This document shows, in pieces, positions 43,506 through 55,371 of a DNA stretch of 64,000 nt. Origin of the DNA: Streptomyces ficellus (lineage in GTDB: Bacteria; Actinomycetota; Actinomycetes; Streptomycetales; Streptomycetaceae); assembly GCF_009739905.1 (NCBI RefSeq), contig NZ_CP034279.1:1984001-2048000 (forward strand), in the 5' to 3' direction. Each line of letters begins with the position of its first letter. Position 1 is the first letter of the stretch. The notes below the pieces were generated by a model. That model was not told where the DNA came from. It was given only the letters and a program-made list of their open reading frames with translations, and made no database searches. The position numbers were made by a program, and so were the translations under genes.

Positions 43506-45272
43506 ATGTCCGAAACCCGCTCAGGCATCGACCGCCGTGGCCTCATACGCCTGGCCGCGAAGGGCGCCGCAGCTGGTGTCGCCGTCGCCGCCGGCGGGAC
43601 GTTCGCCGGGGCCGCGAGCGCGGTCGCCGCGCCCGTTCCGGCGGCCGATCCGCTGCGGGGCATGCCCCGGTCGCTGGCACTGAGCGTGCCGCGGAGGGTG
43701 AACGGGGACGCTCCCCTGCCGCCGTTGCCGGACCAGATGGACGGGGCGCGGATCTCGCGGCCGAGCCGCCGAATCCCGTACGCGCAGGGCGCGCCCTCGG
43801 GGCGGGTTGGCGGTGAGGACGTCCCCACCACCCTGCCGTTCGCGTTCAACCAGTCGGGGTACCGGGTGGTGACGGACCTGCCGGAGGCGATGCGGCCGTG
43901 GCGGGACCGGCCCAAGCGGTGGGAGGACCTCTCCCCGAACACCGAGAAGCAGTTTCTCGACGCCGAGGGTGTCGTGCAGGTACGCGACGGGTTCGGCAAG
44001 CCCGGCTACGACCAGCCCGTCACGCAGATCCAGTTCGCGCTCGGGTGCATCACCAGCTTCCGCACCGAGACCGACGCCACCCGCAGGGCGCTGTTCCTCA
44101 CCCGGGCGAAGGCGCAGGCCAAGCGGTTGATCGACCGGCGGGTCGAGGCCCGTGGGGCGTGGTATTTCCCGTACCCGTTCGACCTGGTGCACGCCGAGCA
44201 CAGCGGCGTCGCCTACAAGGCACCCTGGTACTCCGGCATGGCCCAGGGCGAGGCGATCAGCCTGTTCGTCCAGCTCTCCCAGCTCGACGCCGTCACCGAG
44301 GAGGAGCGGACCCTGTACCGCCAGGCGGCCGACGCCGCCTTCGCCTCCCTGCTGCGTGGTGACGACGGCTACCCGTGGTCCGTGCACAAGGACTCCTCCG
44401 GGTACCTGTGGATCCAGGAGTACCCGGGCGCGCAGCCCGGCACGGGGGACTTCACGTACAACGGCATGATCTTCGCCATGTTCGGGTTGTGGGACTACTA
44501 CGTCGCCACCGGCAGCGAACTGGCGGCGCAGCTGTACGACGGCTCCGCGACCACCATCGCGCGCTACTTCCCGCTGCTGCGCAACGTCCGCTGGCACTCC
44601 TACTACTGCCAGACCCACCGGATACCGACGCCGAGCTACCACCAGCACCACATCAACCTCTTCCGCCAGCTCCACTGGCAGACCGGCAGCCCGGACTTCG
44701 CCCACCACACCGACGTCCTCACCGACGACTTCCCCTCCCCCTTCCTGCGCGAGGGGTCGACGGTCGCGTTCGCCGCGGGCACCCACACCCTGTACCGGCT
44801 CGACACGAAGGCCGACGGCGGCTGGGACAAGGCGAAGGAGGACGCCCAGCTGGAGGTGAAGAAGGTCACCTTCGACCGGGCCACTCAGGCTCCGGCTTCC
44901 ATGCGGCGCCGCATCCAGGGGCGCGGGATCTACTACCGGATCAGCGCGGGCGCCTATGCCGGGTGGTGGGTCGGTGAGGTGTGGCCCACCTCATTCCTGC
45001 GGGGTGAGTACCTGGCGACGGTGTACCGGCCGCAGCGCACCCTCACGTTTCCCGGCGGGAACGAGGCCGTGGAGGTCTACCGGTTCACGGAGGACGGGGT
45101 CGCGGCGTCCATCAAGACGGTTTCCTTCGCCACCCCGTCCAACGCCCCCAGCGACCGCCGGTCGATTGTCAACGGACGGCCGATGTACAGGATCACCGCA
45201 GGAGCGCTGACCGGCTACTGGGTCGCCGCCACGAGCGTCACCGCCGATGGGCAGGGTGCCGGCCGGGCCTGA
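43506..45272 (+). CDS. Tat-exported D-glucuronyl C5-epimerase-family protein, copy 1
   Basis: This 588-residue protein has a twin-arginine signal (DRRGLIRLAAKGAAAG). The middle (about 190-400) matches the C-terminal catalytic domain of heparosan/alginate-type D-glucuronyl C5-epimerases, with [27 protein letters not shown] and [15 protein letters not shown]. The enzyme would convert glucuronate to iduronate within a polymer outside the cell. The last about 150 residues contain two related units ([17 protein letters not shown] and MYRITAGALTGYWVAA), probably surface-binding modules. It precedes a paralogue by 161 bases and follows a terminator, so the pair may share one promoter. Confidence 0.85.
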   Translation: MSETRSGIDRRGLIRLAAKGAAAGVAVAAGGTFAGAASAVAAPVPAADPLRGMPRSLALSVPRRVNGDAPLPPLPDQMDGARISRPSRRIPYAQGAPSGRVGGEDVPTTLPFAFNQSGYRVVTDLPEAMRPWRDRPKRWEDLSPNTEKQFLDAEGVVQVRDGFGKPGYDQPVTQIQFALGCITSFRTETDATRRALFLTRAKAQAKRLIDRRVEARGAWYFPYPFDLVHAEHSGVAYKAPWYSGMAQGEAISLFVQLSQLDAVTEEERTLYRQAADAAFASLLRGDDGYPWSVHKDSSGYLWIQEYPGAQPGTGDFTYNGMIFAMFGLWDYYVATGSELAAQLYDGSATTIARYFPLLRNVRWHSYYCQTHRIPTPSYHQHHINLFRQLHWQTGSPDFAHHTDVLTDDFPSPFLREGSTVAFAAGTHTLYRLDTKADGGWDKAKEDAQLEVKKVTFDRATQAPASMRRRIQGRGIYYRISAGAYAGWWVGEVWPTSFLRGEYLATVYRPQRTLTFPGGNEAVEVYRFTEDGVAASIKTVSFATPSNAPSDRRSIVNGRPMYRITAGALTGYWVAATSVTADGQGAGRA

Positions 45273-45433
45273 TCCCAAGCGGCGGAATTCCGACACCTCA
45301 CCGACGCCAGCACGCCGCTATAAGCCGGGATTTGGCCAGTCGGCGGCATCACACGGATCCGACTATGGGATCTTCTCACTTTTCACATACGATCCACATT
45401 CACCATTGAACTGCCCTTGGGGGGTACACAGTC

Positions 45434-47260
45434 ATGTCCGGTAAGAGGCGTGCCGCCGTCGGCCGTAGACGGTTCATACGCTTGGCGGGCGGCACCGCCG
45501 CCGGTGCGGCGGTCGTCGGTGGCGGGACGTTCACCGCGGTGGCGACGGGCGTCTTCGACAAGCCGACGCCCGACCCGTTCGGCAACATGCCGCGGTCGCT
45601 GGCGCTGAGCGTGCCCGGTGGCACCGGCGGGGCGTACCAGATGCCCCTGCCCCCGCTGCCGGACCCGCTCGACGACGGTTACGCCTCCGTACCGAGCACG
45701 CCCCGCCGCATCCCGTACGCGGACGGCAAGCCGGACCCCCGGGTGGTCGAGAAGGACATACCGACCACCCTGCCGTTCGAGTTCAAGCGGGCCGGCTTCA
45801 CGATGGTCAAGGACCTCCCCGAGAGCCTGCGGCCCTGGCGCAACCGGCCGACGGCCTGGGAGAACGTGACCCCTCCCCTGTCGTCGGTGTACCACCTGAA
45901 CACCCAGGGTGTGTACATGTACTGGAAGCCCACCAAGGTCACCAGTCCCCCCAAGCCAGGTCCGGTGGGCTACGACCACCCCGTCGGGCAGATCCAGTTC
46001 GGTCTCGGCTGCATCGCCAGCTACCGCACCGAGACGAACCCGACCCGCAAGGCGCTGTTCCTCAAGCGGGCCAAGGACCAGGCGAACCGTCTGATTACCA
46101 AGCGGGTCCAGACGCGCGGCGCCTGGTACTTCCCCTACCCGTGGGACTACACCCACGCCGAGCACAGTGGTGTCGCCTACAAGGCGCCCTGGTACTCGGG
46201 CATGGCGCAGGGCGAGGCGATCAGCCTCTTCGCCCAGCTCGCGATGCTGGACGGCATCACCGAGCAGGAGCGCACCCTCTACACCACGGCCGCCAACGGC
46301 GCGTTCGCCTCGCTGCTGCGGGCCGACAACGCCTATCCCTGGGTCGTGAACAAGGACCGCTCCGGCTACCTGTGGATCCAGGAGTACCCGTTCAAGACGC
46401 CGGGCACCGGCGACTACACGTACAACGGCATGATCTTCGCCATGTTCGGGCTCTGGGACTACTACCAGCTGACCGGCAACGAGTTGGCGGCGCAGCTGTA
46501 CGACGGGTCGGCGACCACCATGGCGCGCTACTTCCCGCTGCTGCGCAACGAGCGGAAGTTCTCGTACTACTGCCAGACGCACCGCATCCCGGCGCCCACG
46601 TACCACCACCACCACATCACCCTGTGGATGCAGATGCACTGGCAGACGAACAGCTCCGTGTTCGCTCACCAGATGGATACGCTGATCGACGACGTCCCGC
46701 CGTCTGGGGTCAAGCCGGGGTCGGTGATCGCCATCGGCAAGGGCACCTACACGCTCTACCGGGTCGACACCAAGGTCGTGACGAATAAGAGCGGCGTCAA
46801 GGAAGACACCGGCGAGTACTACGAGAACGAGAAGGCCCGCACCGGGTTCGACAAGATCCTCGGCACGAAGAAGGTCACCTTCGCCAAGGCCACCCAGGCC
46901 CCGGTCGACAAGCGGCGCCGCATCAACGGCGCCGGTATCTGGTACCGGATCAGCGCCGGGGCCTACAAGGGCATGTGGATCGGCGAGGCGTGGCCGAACG
47001 TCTTCCTGCGCGGTGAGCACCAGCCGTTCACCTACCGGGCGCCGCGGACGCTGACCATCCCGGCGGGCCGGGAGGTCATCGCGTACGACTTCGGGGTCAA
47101 CGCGGCGGGTACGACCCGGACGCTGAAGGCGGAGGCGGCGCAGACGTTCTCGTTCGACCGCCGTGCGGTGGTGAACGGCCGTGCCATGTGCCGGATTTCG
47201 GCGGGCGAGCTGACCGGGCACTGGCTGCCGGCCAATCAGGTCGTCACCGACGGCCGCTGA
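45434..47260 (+). CDS. Tat-exported D-glucuronyl C5-epimerase-family protein, copy 2
   Basis: This 608-residue paralogue of the preceding gene has the Tat signal [17 protein letters not shown] and the same [10 protein letters not shown] segment after cleavage. The core has [27 protein letters not shown] and [15 protein letters not shown]. Compared with copy 1 it has an insertion near residue 145 ([17 protein letters not shown]) and another near 460 ([19 protein letters not shown]). The C-terminal pair of [20 protein letters not shown] units is kept. GGGGGG lies about 10 bases before the ATG. The duplicates are divergent enough to have different substrates or pH ranges, which is inference. Confidence 0.85.
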   Translation: MSGKRRAAVGRRRFIRLAGGTAAGAAVVGGGTFTAVATGVFDKPTPDPFGNMPRSLALSVPGGTGGAYQMPLPPLPDPLDDGYASVPSTPRRIPYADGKPDPRVVEKDIPTTLPFEFKRAGFTMVKDLPESLRPWRNRPTAWENVTPPLSSVYHLNTQGVYMYWKPTKVTSPPKPGPVGYDHPVGQIQFGLGCIASYRTETNPTRKALFLKRAKDQANRLITKRVQTRGAWYFPYPWDYTHAEHSGVAYKAPWYSGMAQGEAISLFAQLAMLDGITEQERTLYTTAANGAFASLLRADNAYPWVVNKDRSGYLWIQEYPFKTPGTGDYTYNGMIFAMFGLWDYYQLTGNELAAQLYDGSATTMARYFPLLRNERKFSYYCQTHRIPAPTYHHHHITLWMQMHWQTNSSVFAHQMDTLIDDVPPSGVKPGSVIAIGKGTYTLYRVDTKVVTNKSGVKEDTGEYYENEKARTGFDKILGTKKVTFAKATQAPVDKRRRINGAGIWYRISAGAYKGMWIGEAWPNVFLRGEHQPFTYRAPRTLTIPAGREVIAYDFGVNAAGTTRTLKAEAAQTFSFDRRAVVNGRAMCRISAGELTGHWLPANQVVTDGR

Positions 47261-47274
47261 GACAAGCCGCCTTT

Positions 47275-47312
47275 GGGGCCGGGTCGGTGCGCGCAAGCGC
47301 CGGCCCGGCCCC
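47275..47312 (+). terminator. Terminator after the epimerase pair
   Basis: A GC-rich hairpin (GGGGCCGGG with CCCGGCCCC, 9 bp, with a structured loop) lies 14 bases after the stop. Confidence 0.7.
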
Positions 47313-47331
47313 TTCGCGTGCGGCCATGCGC

Positions 47332-47362
47332 TTGACTTGGAGCGCGCTCCAACAAATAGCGT
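47332..47362 (+). promoter_or_regulatory. MerR-type promoter with 19-bp spacer
   Basis: TTGACT (47332-47337) and TAGCGT (47357-47362) are 19 bases apart. The spacer contains most of the perfect 16-bp palindrome TTGGAGCGCGCTCCAA (47337-47352). This is the diagnostic layout of promoters untwisted by MerR-family activators. It lies 38 bases upstream of the aldo/keto reductase start. Confidence 0.85.
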
Positions 47363-47399
47363 CCTGGGCATACGGCATCGACGCCCAGGAGGCATCAGC

Positions 47400-49367
<1,968 letters not shown>

Positions 49368-49368
49368 G

Positions 49369-49767
49369 TCAGCGCTTCACCCAGCGCAGCTGGGCCCCGC
49401 TCATGCGGCACCGCGGGGCGGCGGTCATCGTGCGTTCCGCCCACTCCACCCGGGCGCAGGCGTCCAGCGGGCAGAGGAAGGCGACGTCGGCCTCGTCGGG
49501 GGTTCCCACGCCGAGGGGCCACGGTTCGTGGAGCGTGCGGGCCCGCGCGCCGTACGCGCCGCGGGGGTCACCGTCCGCGCGGACGATGCGGTCGACGGTC
49601 TCGAGGAGCGCGGCGGGGTCCTCGGTTCCGTCGACGACGGCCCGGGTGAGCCGGTCCAGTTCGTCCGCGCGACCCAGCTCGGTCAGGTGTTCCCGCAGTG
49701 CGTCCAGGCGTTCGCAGACGTACGCCAGTCCGCGCCGGATCCGTGCGGTCGGCTCGTCACCCGTCAT
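49369..49767 (-). CDS. Small cysteine-containing protein divergent from the CHAT gene
   Basis: This 132-residue protein has an N-terminal helical part (RIRRGLAYVCERLDALREHL). The C-terminal part contains FLCPLDACARVEWAE and PRCRMSGAQLRWVKR, spacing that could bind a metal, though the motif is not a standard zinc ribbon. GGAGGA lies 6 bases upstream of the ATG at 49767. Only 37 bases separate this start from the CHAT gene start on the other strand, so expression of the two is probably linked. The family is unknown to me. Confidence 0.72.
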   Translation of the reverse strand: MTGDEPTARIRRGLAYVCERLDALREHLTELGRADELDRLTRAVVDGTEDPAALLETVDRIVRADGDPRGAYGARARTLHEPWPLGVGTPDEADVAFLCPLDACARVEWAERTMTAAPRCRMSGAQLRWVKR

Positions 49768-49804
49768 CCCGACTCCTCCCGTGCCGTGGTCCTTCCAGGG
49801 CATC

Positions 49805-52800
49805 ATGCATGAACGGGGCGTGGCGGGGCGGCTGTTGGGGGCATCGGTGGACGACTCACGGCGGCTGTACCGGGACGTGCGCACGGAGTTGCTGAGGCGG
49901 GCGGTGCGCGCGCTCCAGGAGTTGCCGCCGGACGGGGGCCCGGTGCCGGCCGGCGACCCGGATCCGGCACTGATGGACGGCCTCGCCCGGCTGGTGGCCG
50001 CCGACCCGGACGACGAGCAGGCGGCGGTCGCCCTCGGCCGGCTCCACTGGTGGCGCCACCTGCGGCACGGCGCCCAGGAGGACCTGGACGAGGCGGTACG
50101 GCTGCTGGCGCCCCAGTTCCTGCCGGACCGGCTGTACCTGGTGCCGGAGGGGCTCAGGACGGAGATCGCCGACTCGTACGCCACGCACGTCGCGTCCCAG
50201 GTGGCCGACGTGCTCGCGCTGGGCGGCGACGTGGACGGGAACCTGTCCGGGCTCGCCCGGTGGTGCTGGTTCCTGCTGGACCACGCCGACCCCGGGAACG
50301 CCCGGTACGGGGTGCACCTCGTCGGGCTGGGGTCGGTGCTCTACGAGCGGTACAACACGCTCGGGGACGCCGGCGCCCTGCTCCAGGGCATCGGGCTGCT
50401 GAGCCGAGCCGTCCGCGTCACCCCGGCCGGCCACGAGACGGGGCACGCGGCCCGGGCGAACCTCGCCATCGCGCTGGCCCGCCGGCACGGGCTCACGGGC
50501 TCGGCCGGCGACCTGCGGGCCGCGTTCGAGGCGTGCGGCGCCGCACTGGACGCCCCGCTGCCGCCCGAGCACCGGGAGGCCATGGCGGGGCTGCTCCTGT
50601 CCCTGCTGGCCGAGCGGGTCGGGCGCGCCCGGGACGAGCACCGCTGGGACGAGCTGGCGGCGGCGGGCCGCGCGGTCCTCGACCACCCCGGTCTGCGCGC
50701 GTACGGCCACGAGGCGGTCGCCGAGTCCTTGGAGCACCGGTTCCGGGAGGGCGGGGACGTCGCGGACCTGGACGAGTCGATCGGCCAGTGGACCGCGCTG
50801 GCGGCCGCTTTCCCGGACAGCCATGGCGCCCCGCAACGCGCCTACTGCCTCCTGCGGCTGGGCCATGCGCACTGGCTGCGTTTCGAGCACGACGCCCGGC
50901 CGGGCGACCTCGACGCCGTGGTCGACGCCAACGAGCGGGCCCTGGCCCTCGTGCCCGGTGACGTGTCCCTCCGCTGGGAGGTCCTGCGCAAGCTGGGTGT
51001 CGCCCTCCTGGAGCGCGTGGACCGGAAGGTGACGGCGGGTGACGTGGAGCGGGCCGTGGCGGTGATCCGCGAGGGGCTCGCCGACCGGGACGGCCACCGG
51101 GCCCCGCCCCACCTCCGCGCGGTACTCACCAGGGCGCTGCCTCGGGCGCTGTGGTCGCGGTACACGCTCACCCGGCGCGCGGAGGACCTGGCCGAGACGG
51201 CGGAGCTGCTGCGGTCGGCCGCCGTCCGGGAGGCGCCGTCCCCGGGTGCCGTGCTGCTGTTCGGCGCCCTCGCCACGCAGGTGCACCGCGCGCGGTACCG
51301 GGCCGGTCAGGGGCTCGGCGCGCTGCACGAGTCGGTGGCCGCGGGGCGCGCCGCGCTGGCGGCCGTTCCGGAGGACCACGCCGGACGGCCCGAGGTGCTG
51401 GTGCAGCTCGTTCTGTCGCTGGGCGCCCTGTTCCAGCACACCGCCGAACTTCCCGTACTGGACGAGGCGGTGGACCTGGGGCGCGAGGCGGTCCGGGCGG
51501 TCGGGGACGACGCGCCCGACGGCCCGGGCGCGGTGAACGCCCGGTACGTCCTGGGCACGGCCCTGGCGGAGCGGGGCGCGCGCACCGGTGGCCTCGACGA
51601 CCTGGACGAAGCCGTACGGACACTGCGTCACCTGCACTCCTCCGGGGCGCCGTTGACGTCCCGGGATCTGCACGGCCTCGGGTTCGCGCTCGCGCAGCGG
51701 TCCGAGCGGACCGGTGACCGGGCGGAGCTCGACGAGGCCGTCACCCTGCTGCGCGGGGCGGCGGAGGACTGCGACGAGGAGGAGGCGATCGTGCTCTCCG
51801 GACTCAGCAGCGCCCTCCTGCGCCGCTACCGTCTCGGCGGCGGACCGGACGATCTGGACGAGGCCCTGGTGGTCGCCCGGCGGGCCGCCGACGCGGCCGG
51901 GGAACACGATCCGGGGGCGCTGCCCACGCTGTCCGCCCTGGTCGCCGCGCTGATCGAGGAACGGCATCGCCGTCCGGGCCAGGTCGACGCGGACGAGCTG
52001 GTCGCCCTGTGCCGGCGCCTGATCGACCTCGCCCCGCCCGGCCACGCGGCCCTGGGCGCGTTCCACCACAACCTGGGGATCGCCCGCAAGGAACGGGCCG
52101 ACGCGCTCGAACCCGATGAGCTGCACACGATGTTCAGCACGCTCACCGGGCGCCCGGTGATCCCCTTCACCATGGTCGAGGCGGTCAACGACCTGACCAC
52201 GGCGGCGCGGAGCGAGAGCCTGCCGCCCTCGCAGCGCGTCCGTTCGGCCTGGGCGGCGGGCCTGACGCTCGTTCCGCTGGACGTGCTGTGGGCGCACGAC
52301 CTGCTGGAGTACGCGGTGGGTCTCATCCCGCTCGTCGCCCCGCGCCGCATCGCACGCGTCGACCAGCAGCACGCCGTGAAGAACCTGTCCGACCTGGTCA
52401 CGTTCACCGCGGCCGTGGCCCTCGACGCGGGTGAGCAGCGCCACCCGGACCTGCGGCACCTGCCGCTCCTGCCGGACGCCTGGCCGCGGGCGCTGCGGTC
52501 CGTGGAGCTGGGCCGTGCCGTCCTCCTCAGCCAACGGCTGGAGACCCGCGGGGACATCTCCGAGCTGAGGCGGCGGCACCCCGTGCTCGCCGACCGGTTC
52601 GTGCGCCTGCGCGACACCCTCGACGGCGAGGGCGGCGAGGAGAGTGAGGACAGGAAGAGCAGCGGGGCTCCGGACCGGCCCCGCGCGGCCGCCGAACTCA
52701 CCGCCACCATCGACGAGATCCGTGCCCTGGAGGGCTTCGACTCCTTCGCCCGGCCGCCGGACACCGCGAGCCTCCTGGCCACGGCCGAGGAGGGGCCGGT

Positions 52801-53869
52801 GGTGGTGTTCACCTGCAACCCGGCGCGGTGCGACGCCCTCCTGGTCACGGGCGGGGGCGTGCGCCACCTGCCGCTCCCCGGCCTGGTGTACGCCGAACTG
52901 GCCGCACAGGCCGACCTGTTCCACCGTACGCTCACGGTCGCCGGCGACCCCGACGGCGACTGGCGTACGCAGAAGGAGGCGCAGCGGACGCTGAGCGGCA
53001 TCCTGGGGTGGCTGTGGGACGTGGCCGCCGAGCCGGTCCTGACGGCGCTGCGGATCGGCCCCGGCTCCGGCGACGGCGGTGATCCGCCCCGGGTGTGGTG
53101 GTCTCCCGGCGGTCTGCTCGGCTCACTGCCGCTGCACGCGGCCGGCCACCACGCCGAGTCCGTCGCCGGGCGCGGTGACCGTACGGTTCTGGACCGGGTC
53201 GTCTCCTCGTACACGCCGACGATCCGCGCGCTGCGGCACGCCCGGCGGCCCCGGGCGGCGGGCGGCGGGCCGGGACGGTCGCTGATCGTCTCGATGCCCG
53301 ACACGCCGGGCGCCCCGCCGCTGGCGGGTGCCGCGGAGGAGGCGGCGGCGGTCGCGGCGGTGCTGCCCGATCCGGTGATCCTCTCCGGGGCGACGACCCG
53401 GACGGCGGTCCTCGCCGCGCTCGCCGGGGCGCGCTTCGTCCACCTGGCCTGTCATGCCGTCACCGATGCCGCCGACCCGTCGCTCGGCCGGCTGCTGCTC
53501 GGGGACCACCTGACGCGTCCGCTGACGGTCGCCGGGGTCGCGGCGGTGGCGCTCGACGGGGCGGAGCTGGCGTACCTGTCGGCCTGCCGGACGACGTACA
53601 CCGCCGCGGCCGACCTGCTGGACGAGGCCATCCATCTGACGAGCGCGTTCCAGCTGGCCGGGTTCCGGCACGTGGTGGGCACCCTGTGGGAGGCCGACGA
53701 CGAGATGTCGGGGCGGATCGCGGACGGGTTCTACCGGGCGTTGTCGGGGCCGGGCGGGCTGGACTGCGCCCGGTCCGCCGCCGCGCTGCGCACGTCCGTC
53801 CTCGCGCTGCGGGACGACTTCCCCGGCACGCCGTCGCTCTGGGCGGGCCACCTCCACGCCGGTGCCTGA
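49805..53869 (+). CDS. TPR-repeat protein with C-terminal CHAT peptidase domain
   Basis: This 1354-residue protein is built of tetratricopeptide-like helical repeats for about 900 residues (for example RAELDEAVTLLRGAAEDCDE and DDLDEALVVARRAADAAGE). The C-terminal third is a CHAT (caspase HetF-associated) domain with strands PVVVFTCNPARCDALLVTGG and VWWSPGGLLGSLPLHAAG. The catalytic His is in FVHLACHA and Cys in LAYLSACRT, so the protease appears active. Such proteins act as sensor-activated peptidases in bacterial immunity or cell death. ATG 49805 has AGGG five bases upstream; GTG 49847, with GGGGG nearby, is a good alternative. The 3' end overlaps the convergent acyltransferase gene by 139 bases. 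Confidence 0.9.
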   Translation: MHERGVAGRLLGASVDDSRRLYRDVRTELLRRAVRALQELPPDGGPVPAGDPDPALMDGLARLVAADPDDEQAAVALGRLHWWRHLRHGAQEDLDEAVRLLAPQFLPDRLYLVPEGLRTEIADSYATHVASQVADVLALGGDVDGNLSGLARWCWFLLDHADPGNARYGVHLVGLGSVLYERYNTLGDAGALLQGIGLLSRAVRVTPAGHETGHAARANLAIALARRHGLTGSAGDLRAAFEACGAALDAPLPPEHREAMAGLLLSLLAERVGRARDEHRWDELAAAGRAVLDHPGLRAYGHEAVAESLEHRFREGGDVADLDESIGQWTALAAAFPDSHGAPQRAYCLLRLGHAHWLRFEHDARPGDLDAVVDANERALALVPGDVSLRWEVLRKLGVALLERVDRKVTAGDVERAVAVIREGLADRDGHRAPPHLRAVLTRALPRALWSRYTLTRRAEDLAETAELLRSAAVREAPSPGAVLLFGALATQVHRARYRAGQGLGALHESVAAGRAALAAVPEDHAGRPEVLVQLVLSLGALFQHTAELPVLDEAVDLGREAVRAVGDDAPDGPGAVNARYVLGTALAERGARTGGLDDLDEAVRTLRHLHSSGAPLTSRDLHGLGFALAQRSERTGDRAELDEAVTLLRGAAEDCDEEEAIVLSGLSSALLRRYRLGGGPDDLDEALVVARRAADAAGEHDPGALPTLSALVAALIEERHRRPGQVDADELVALCRRLIDLAPPGHAALGAFHHNLGIARKERADALEPDELHTMFSTLTGRPVIPFTMVEAVNDLTTAARSESLPPSQRVRSAWAAGLTLVPLDVLWAHDLLEYAVGLIPLVAPRRIARVDQQHAVKNLSDLVTFTAAVALDAGEQRHPDLRHLPLLPDAWPRALRSVELGRAVLLSQRLETRGDISELRRRHPVLADRFVRLRDTLDGEGGEESEDRKSSGAPDRPRAAAELTATIDEIRALEGFDSFARPPDTASLLATAEEGPVVVFTCNPARCDALLVTGGGVRHLPLPGLVYAELAAQADLFHRTLTVAGDPDGDWRTQKEAQRTLSGILGWLWDVAAEPVLTALRIGPGSGDGGDPPRVWWSPGGLLGSLPLHAAGHHAESVAGRGDRTVLDRVVSSYTPTIRALRHARRPRAAGGGPGRSLIVSMPDTPGAPPLAGAAEEAAAVAAVLPDPVILSGATTRTAVLAALAGARFVHLACHAVTDAADPSLGRLLLGDHLTRPLTVAGVAAVALDGAELAYLSACRTTYTAAADLLDEAIHLTSAFQLAGFRHVVGTLWEADDEMSGRIADGFYRALSGPGGLDCARSAAALRTSVLALRDDFPGTPSLWAGHLHAGA

Positions 53870-54951
53870 CCGGCGCGCGGGCCCACCGCCCGCAGCCACC
53901 GCTCCAGCGGGTGCTCCAGCCAGTGGTAGGCGGCGGCCGAGAGGCCGAGGCTGGTGGCGAGGACCAGGAGCCAGAGCGTGAGCGTGCCGTGGACGCGGCC
54001 GGCGAGGACGCGGATCACGATCTCGTGGAGCAGGTACCAGGCGTACGACCAGTGTCCGAGCCGTACCGTCCACGTACCGCCGAGGCCGGTCGTCCGGCCG
54101 TCGCGGTCCGCCTGCGCGGCCGCGGCCACCAGGAGGGCGAACAGGGGCGTGACGAGCAGGTGGGAGGCGGTGTACGGGCTGTACCAGAGGGCGTCGGGGA
54201 CGGCGGCCGACCAGGGGACGAGGGCCAGGTGCCAGCCGAGCACCAGGGCGATCGCGGGCCACAGGCCGAGCGGGGGCCGCCATCCGCGTGCCACGGCCAG
54301 GCCGGTCACCACGCCGAGGAGGAACTGGAGCACCCGGGTCAGGGGCAGGTAGTCCAGCGCCCACGCGCGCGTGCCGCTGTCGTCGAGCAGGGCTCCCGAC
54401 AGCCACAGCGCCACCACAGCCACGCAGCACACGCCCGCGATCCACCGCCTGCCGCGCACCGAGCGGACGGCGGGGAGCGCCATGAGGAGCGGGAAGATGA
54501 GGTAGAAGAACGCCTCGTCGCTGAGGGACCAGGCGGCCGGATTGCCGCCGCGCAGCACGACGGGGTCCGGCACCCAGGCGTGGACCAGGAGCAGGGTCGC
54601 GGCGACCGCCTTCGCCGTGACCGCCTTGCCGAGGGCGAGCCAGGCGGCCACCGACAGGGCGGTGGTGGCGGCGAGCAGGGGCCAGATGCGGGCGAAGCGG
54701 CGCCAGAGGAACACCGTCACGGGGACGCGCCTGCCGTCGTACGTCCAGGCGAGGACGAAGCCGGACAGGACGAAGAAGAACGTCACCCCGCTGCGGCCGT
54801 ACCAGGCCAGTGCGCTGACGCCGGGGATCTCCCCGGCCTGCCGGGACAGGTGGTAGAGGACGACCAGCAGGGCCGCCCAGAACCGCAGCCCGGTGAGGGA
54901 CGGGAGCCGGTCCCGGCCGGTGAGGTCTACGGGGGTGGTGCTGGGGGGCAT
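53731..54951 (-). CDS. Acyltransferase 3 family membrane protein
   Basis: This 406-residue protein has about ten membrane helices of the acyltransferase-3 (OafA-like) fold. The signature LPSLTGLRFWAALLVVLYHL holds the catalytic His, and FFFVLSGFVLAW plus RRFARIWPL follow. It would transfer an acyl group to a surface or secreted glycan or to a metabolite. The last 60 residues (GQAPAWRWPAQSDGVPGKSS) are non-helical and lie entirely in the 139-base antisense overlap with the CHAT gene. That may mean the end is longer than in relatives. Confidence 0.9.
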   Translation of the reverse strand: MPPSTTPVDLTGRDRLPSLTGLRFWAALLVVLYHLSRQAGEIPGVSALAWYGRSGVTFFFVLSGFVLAWTYDGRRVPVTVFLWRRFARIWPLLAATTALSVAAWLALGKAVTAKAVAATLLLVHAWVPDPVVLRGGNPAAWSLSDEAFFYLIFPLLMALPAVRSVRGRRWIAGVCCVAVVALWLSGALLDDSGTRAWALDYLPLTRVLQFLLGVVTGLAVARGWRPPLGLWPAIALVLGWHLALVPWSAAVPDALWYSPYTASHLLVTPLFALLVAAAAQADRDGRTTGLGGTWTVRLGHWSYAWYLLHEIVIRVLAGRVHGTLTLWLLVLATSLGLSAAAYHWLEHPLERWLRAVGPRAGQAPAWRWPAQSDGVPGKSSRSARTDVRSAAADRAQSSPPGPDNAR

Positions 54952-54983
54952 CCCGCGATTATGGGGTACGCCGGCTCAGTCGC

Positions 54984-55370
54984 TCAGTCGGGTGCGGCCG
55001 AGGTGATGTGGCTGAGGACGCACCGCCAGCGGCCGTCGTGCCGCATGAAGACGTCGGTGGTCCACTCGTCGGCGTCGAACCGCTCGCCTCGGTAGTGGGC
55101 GGTGTTCACGACGCGGGCGGTGAACAGGGCGGTGTCGCCGTGGACGCGGACGCGCGGTTCACCGACCGGCTCCATCGCCGAGTGGGTGAGGTCGCCGGAG
55201 GCGACGAGGGTGAGGAAGTGGTCACGGGTGGAGACGCCCGTGTCCGACACGATGACCCAGTCGTCGGCCATGTACGCGCCGATGCGTTCGGCGTCGTTCG
55301 ACACGATCGCGGCGGCCCAGCCCGCCACGGCGTCGGCGAGCTGGTCCCTCGGGTCGTCGGCGTCGGGCAC
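54984..55370 (-). CDS. NTF2-like (SnoaL/DUF4440-type) protein
   Basis: This 128-residue cone-fold protein has the regions AVAGWAAAIVSNDAERIGAY, MADDWVIVSDTGVSTRDHF and DEWTTDVFMRHDGRWRCVLS, all typical of DUF4440. Such domains bind small ligands or act as isomerases; no active-site residues allow a choice. GTG 55370 follows the stop of the upstream Gly-rich gene by one base (TGA C GTG). Earlier in-frame starts would lie inside that gene's glycine repeats. Confidence 0.83.
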   Translation of the reverse strand: MPDADDPRDQLADAVAGWAAAIVSNDAERIGAYMADDWVIVSDTGVSTRDHFLTLVASGDLTHSAMEPVGEPRVRVHGDTALFTARVVNTAHYRGERFDADEWTTDVFMRHDGRWRCVLSHITSAAPD

Positions 55371-55371
55371 G

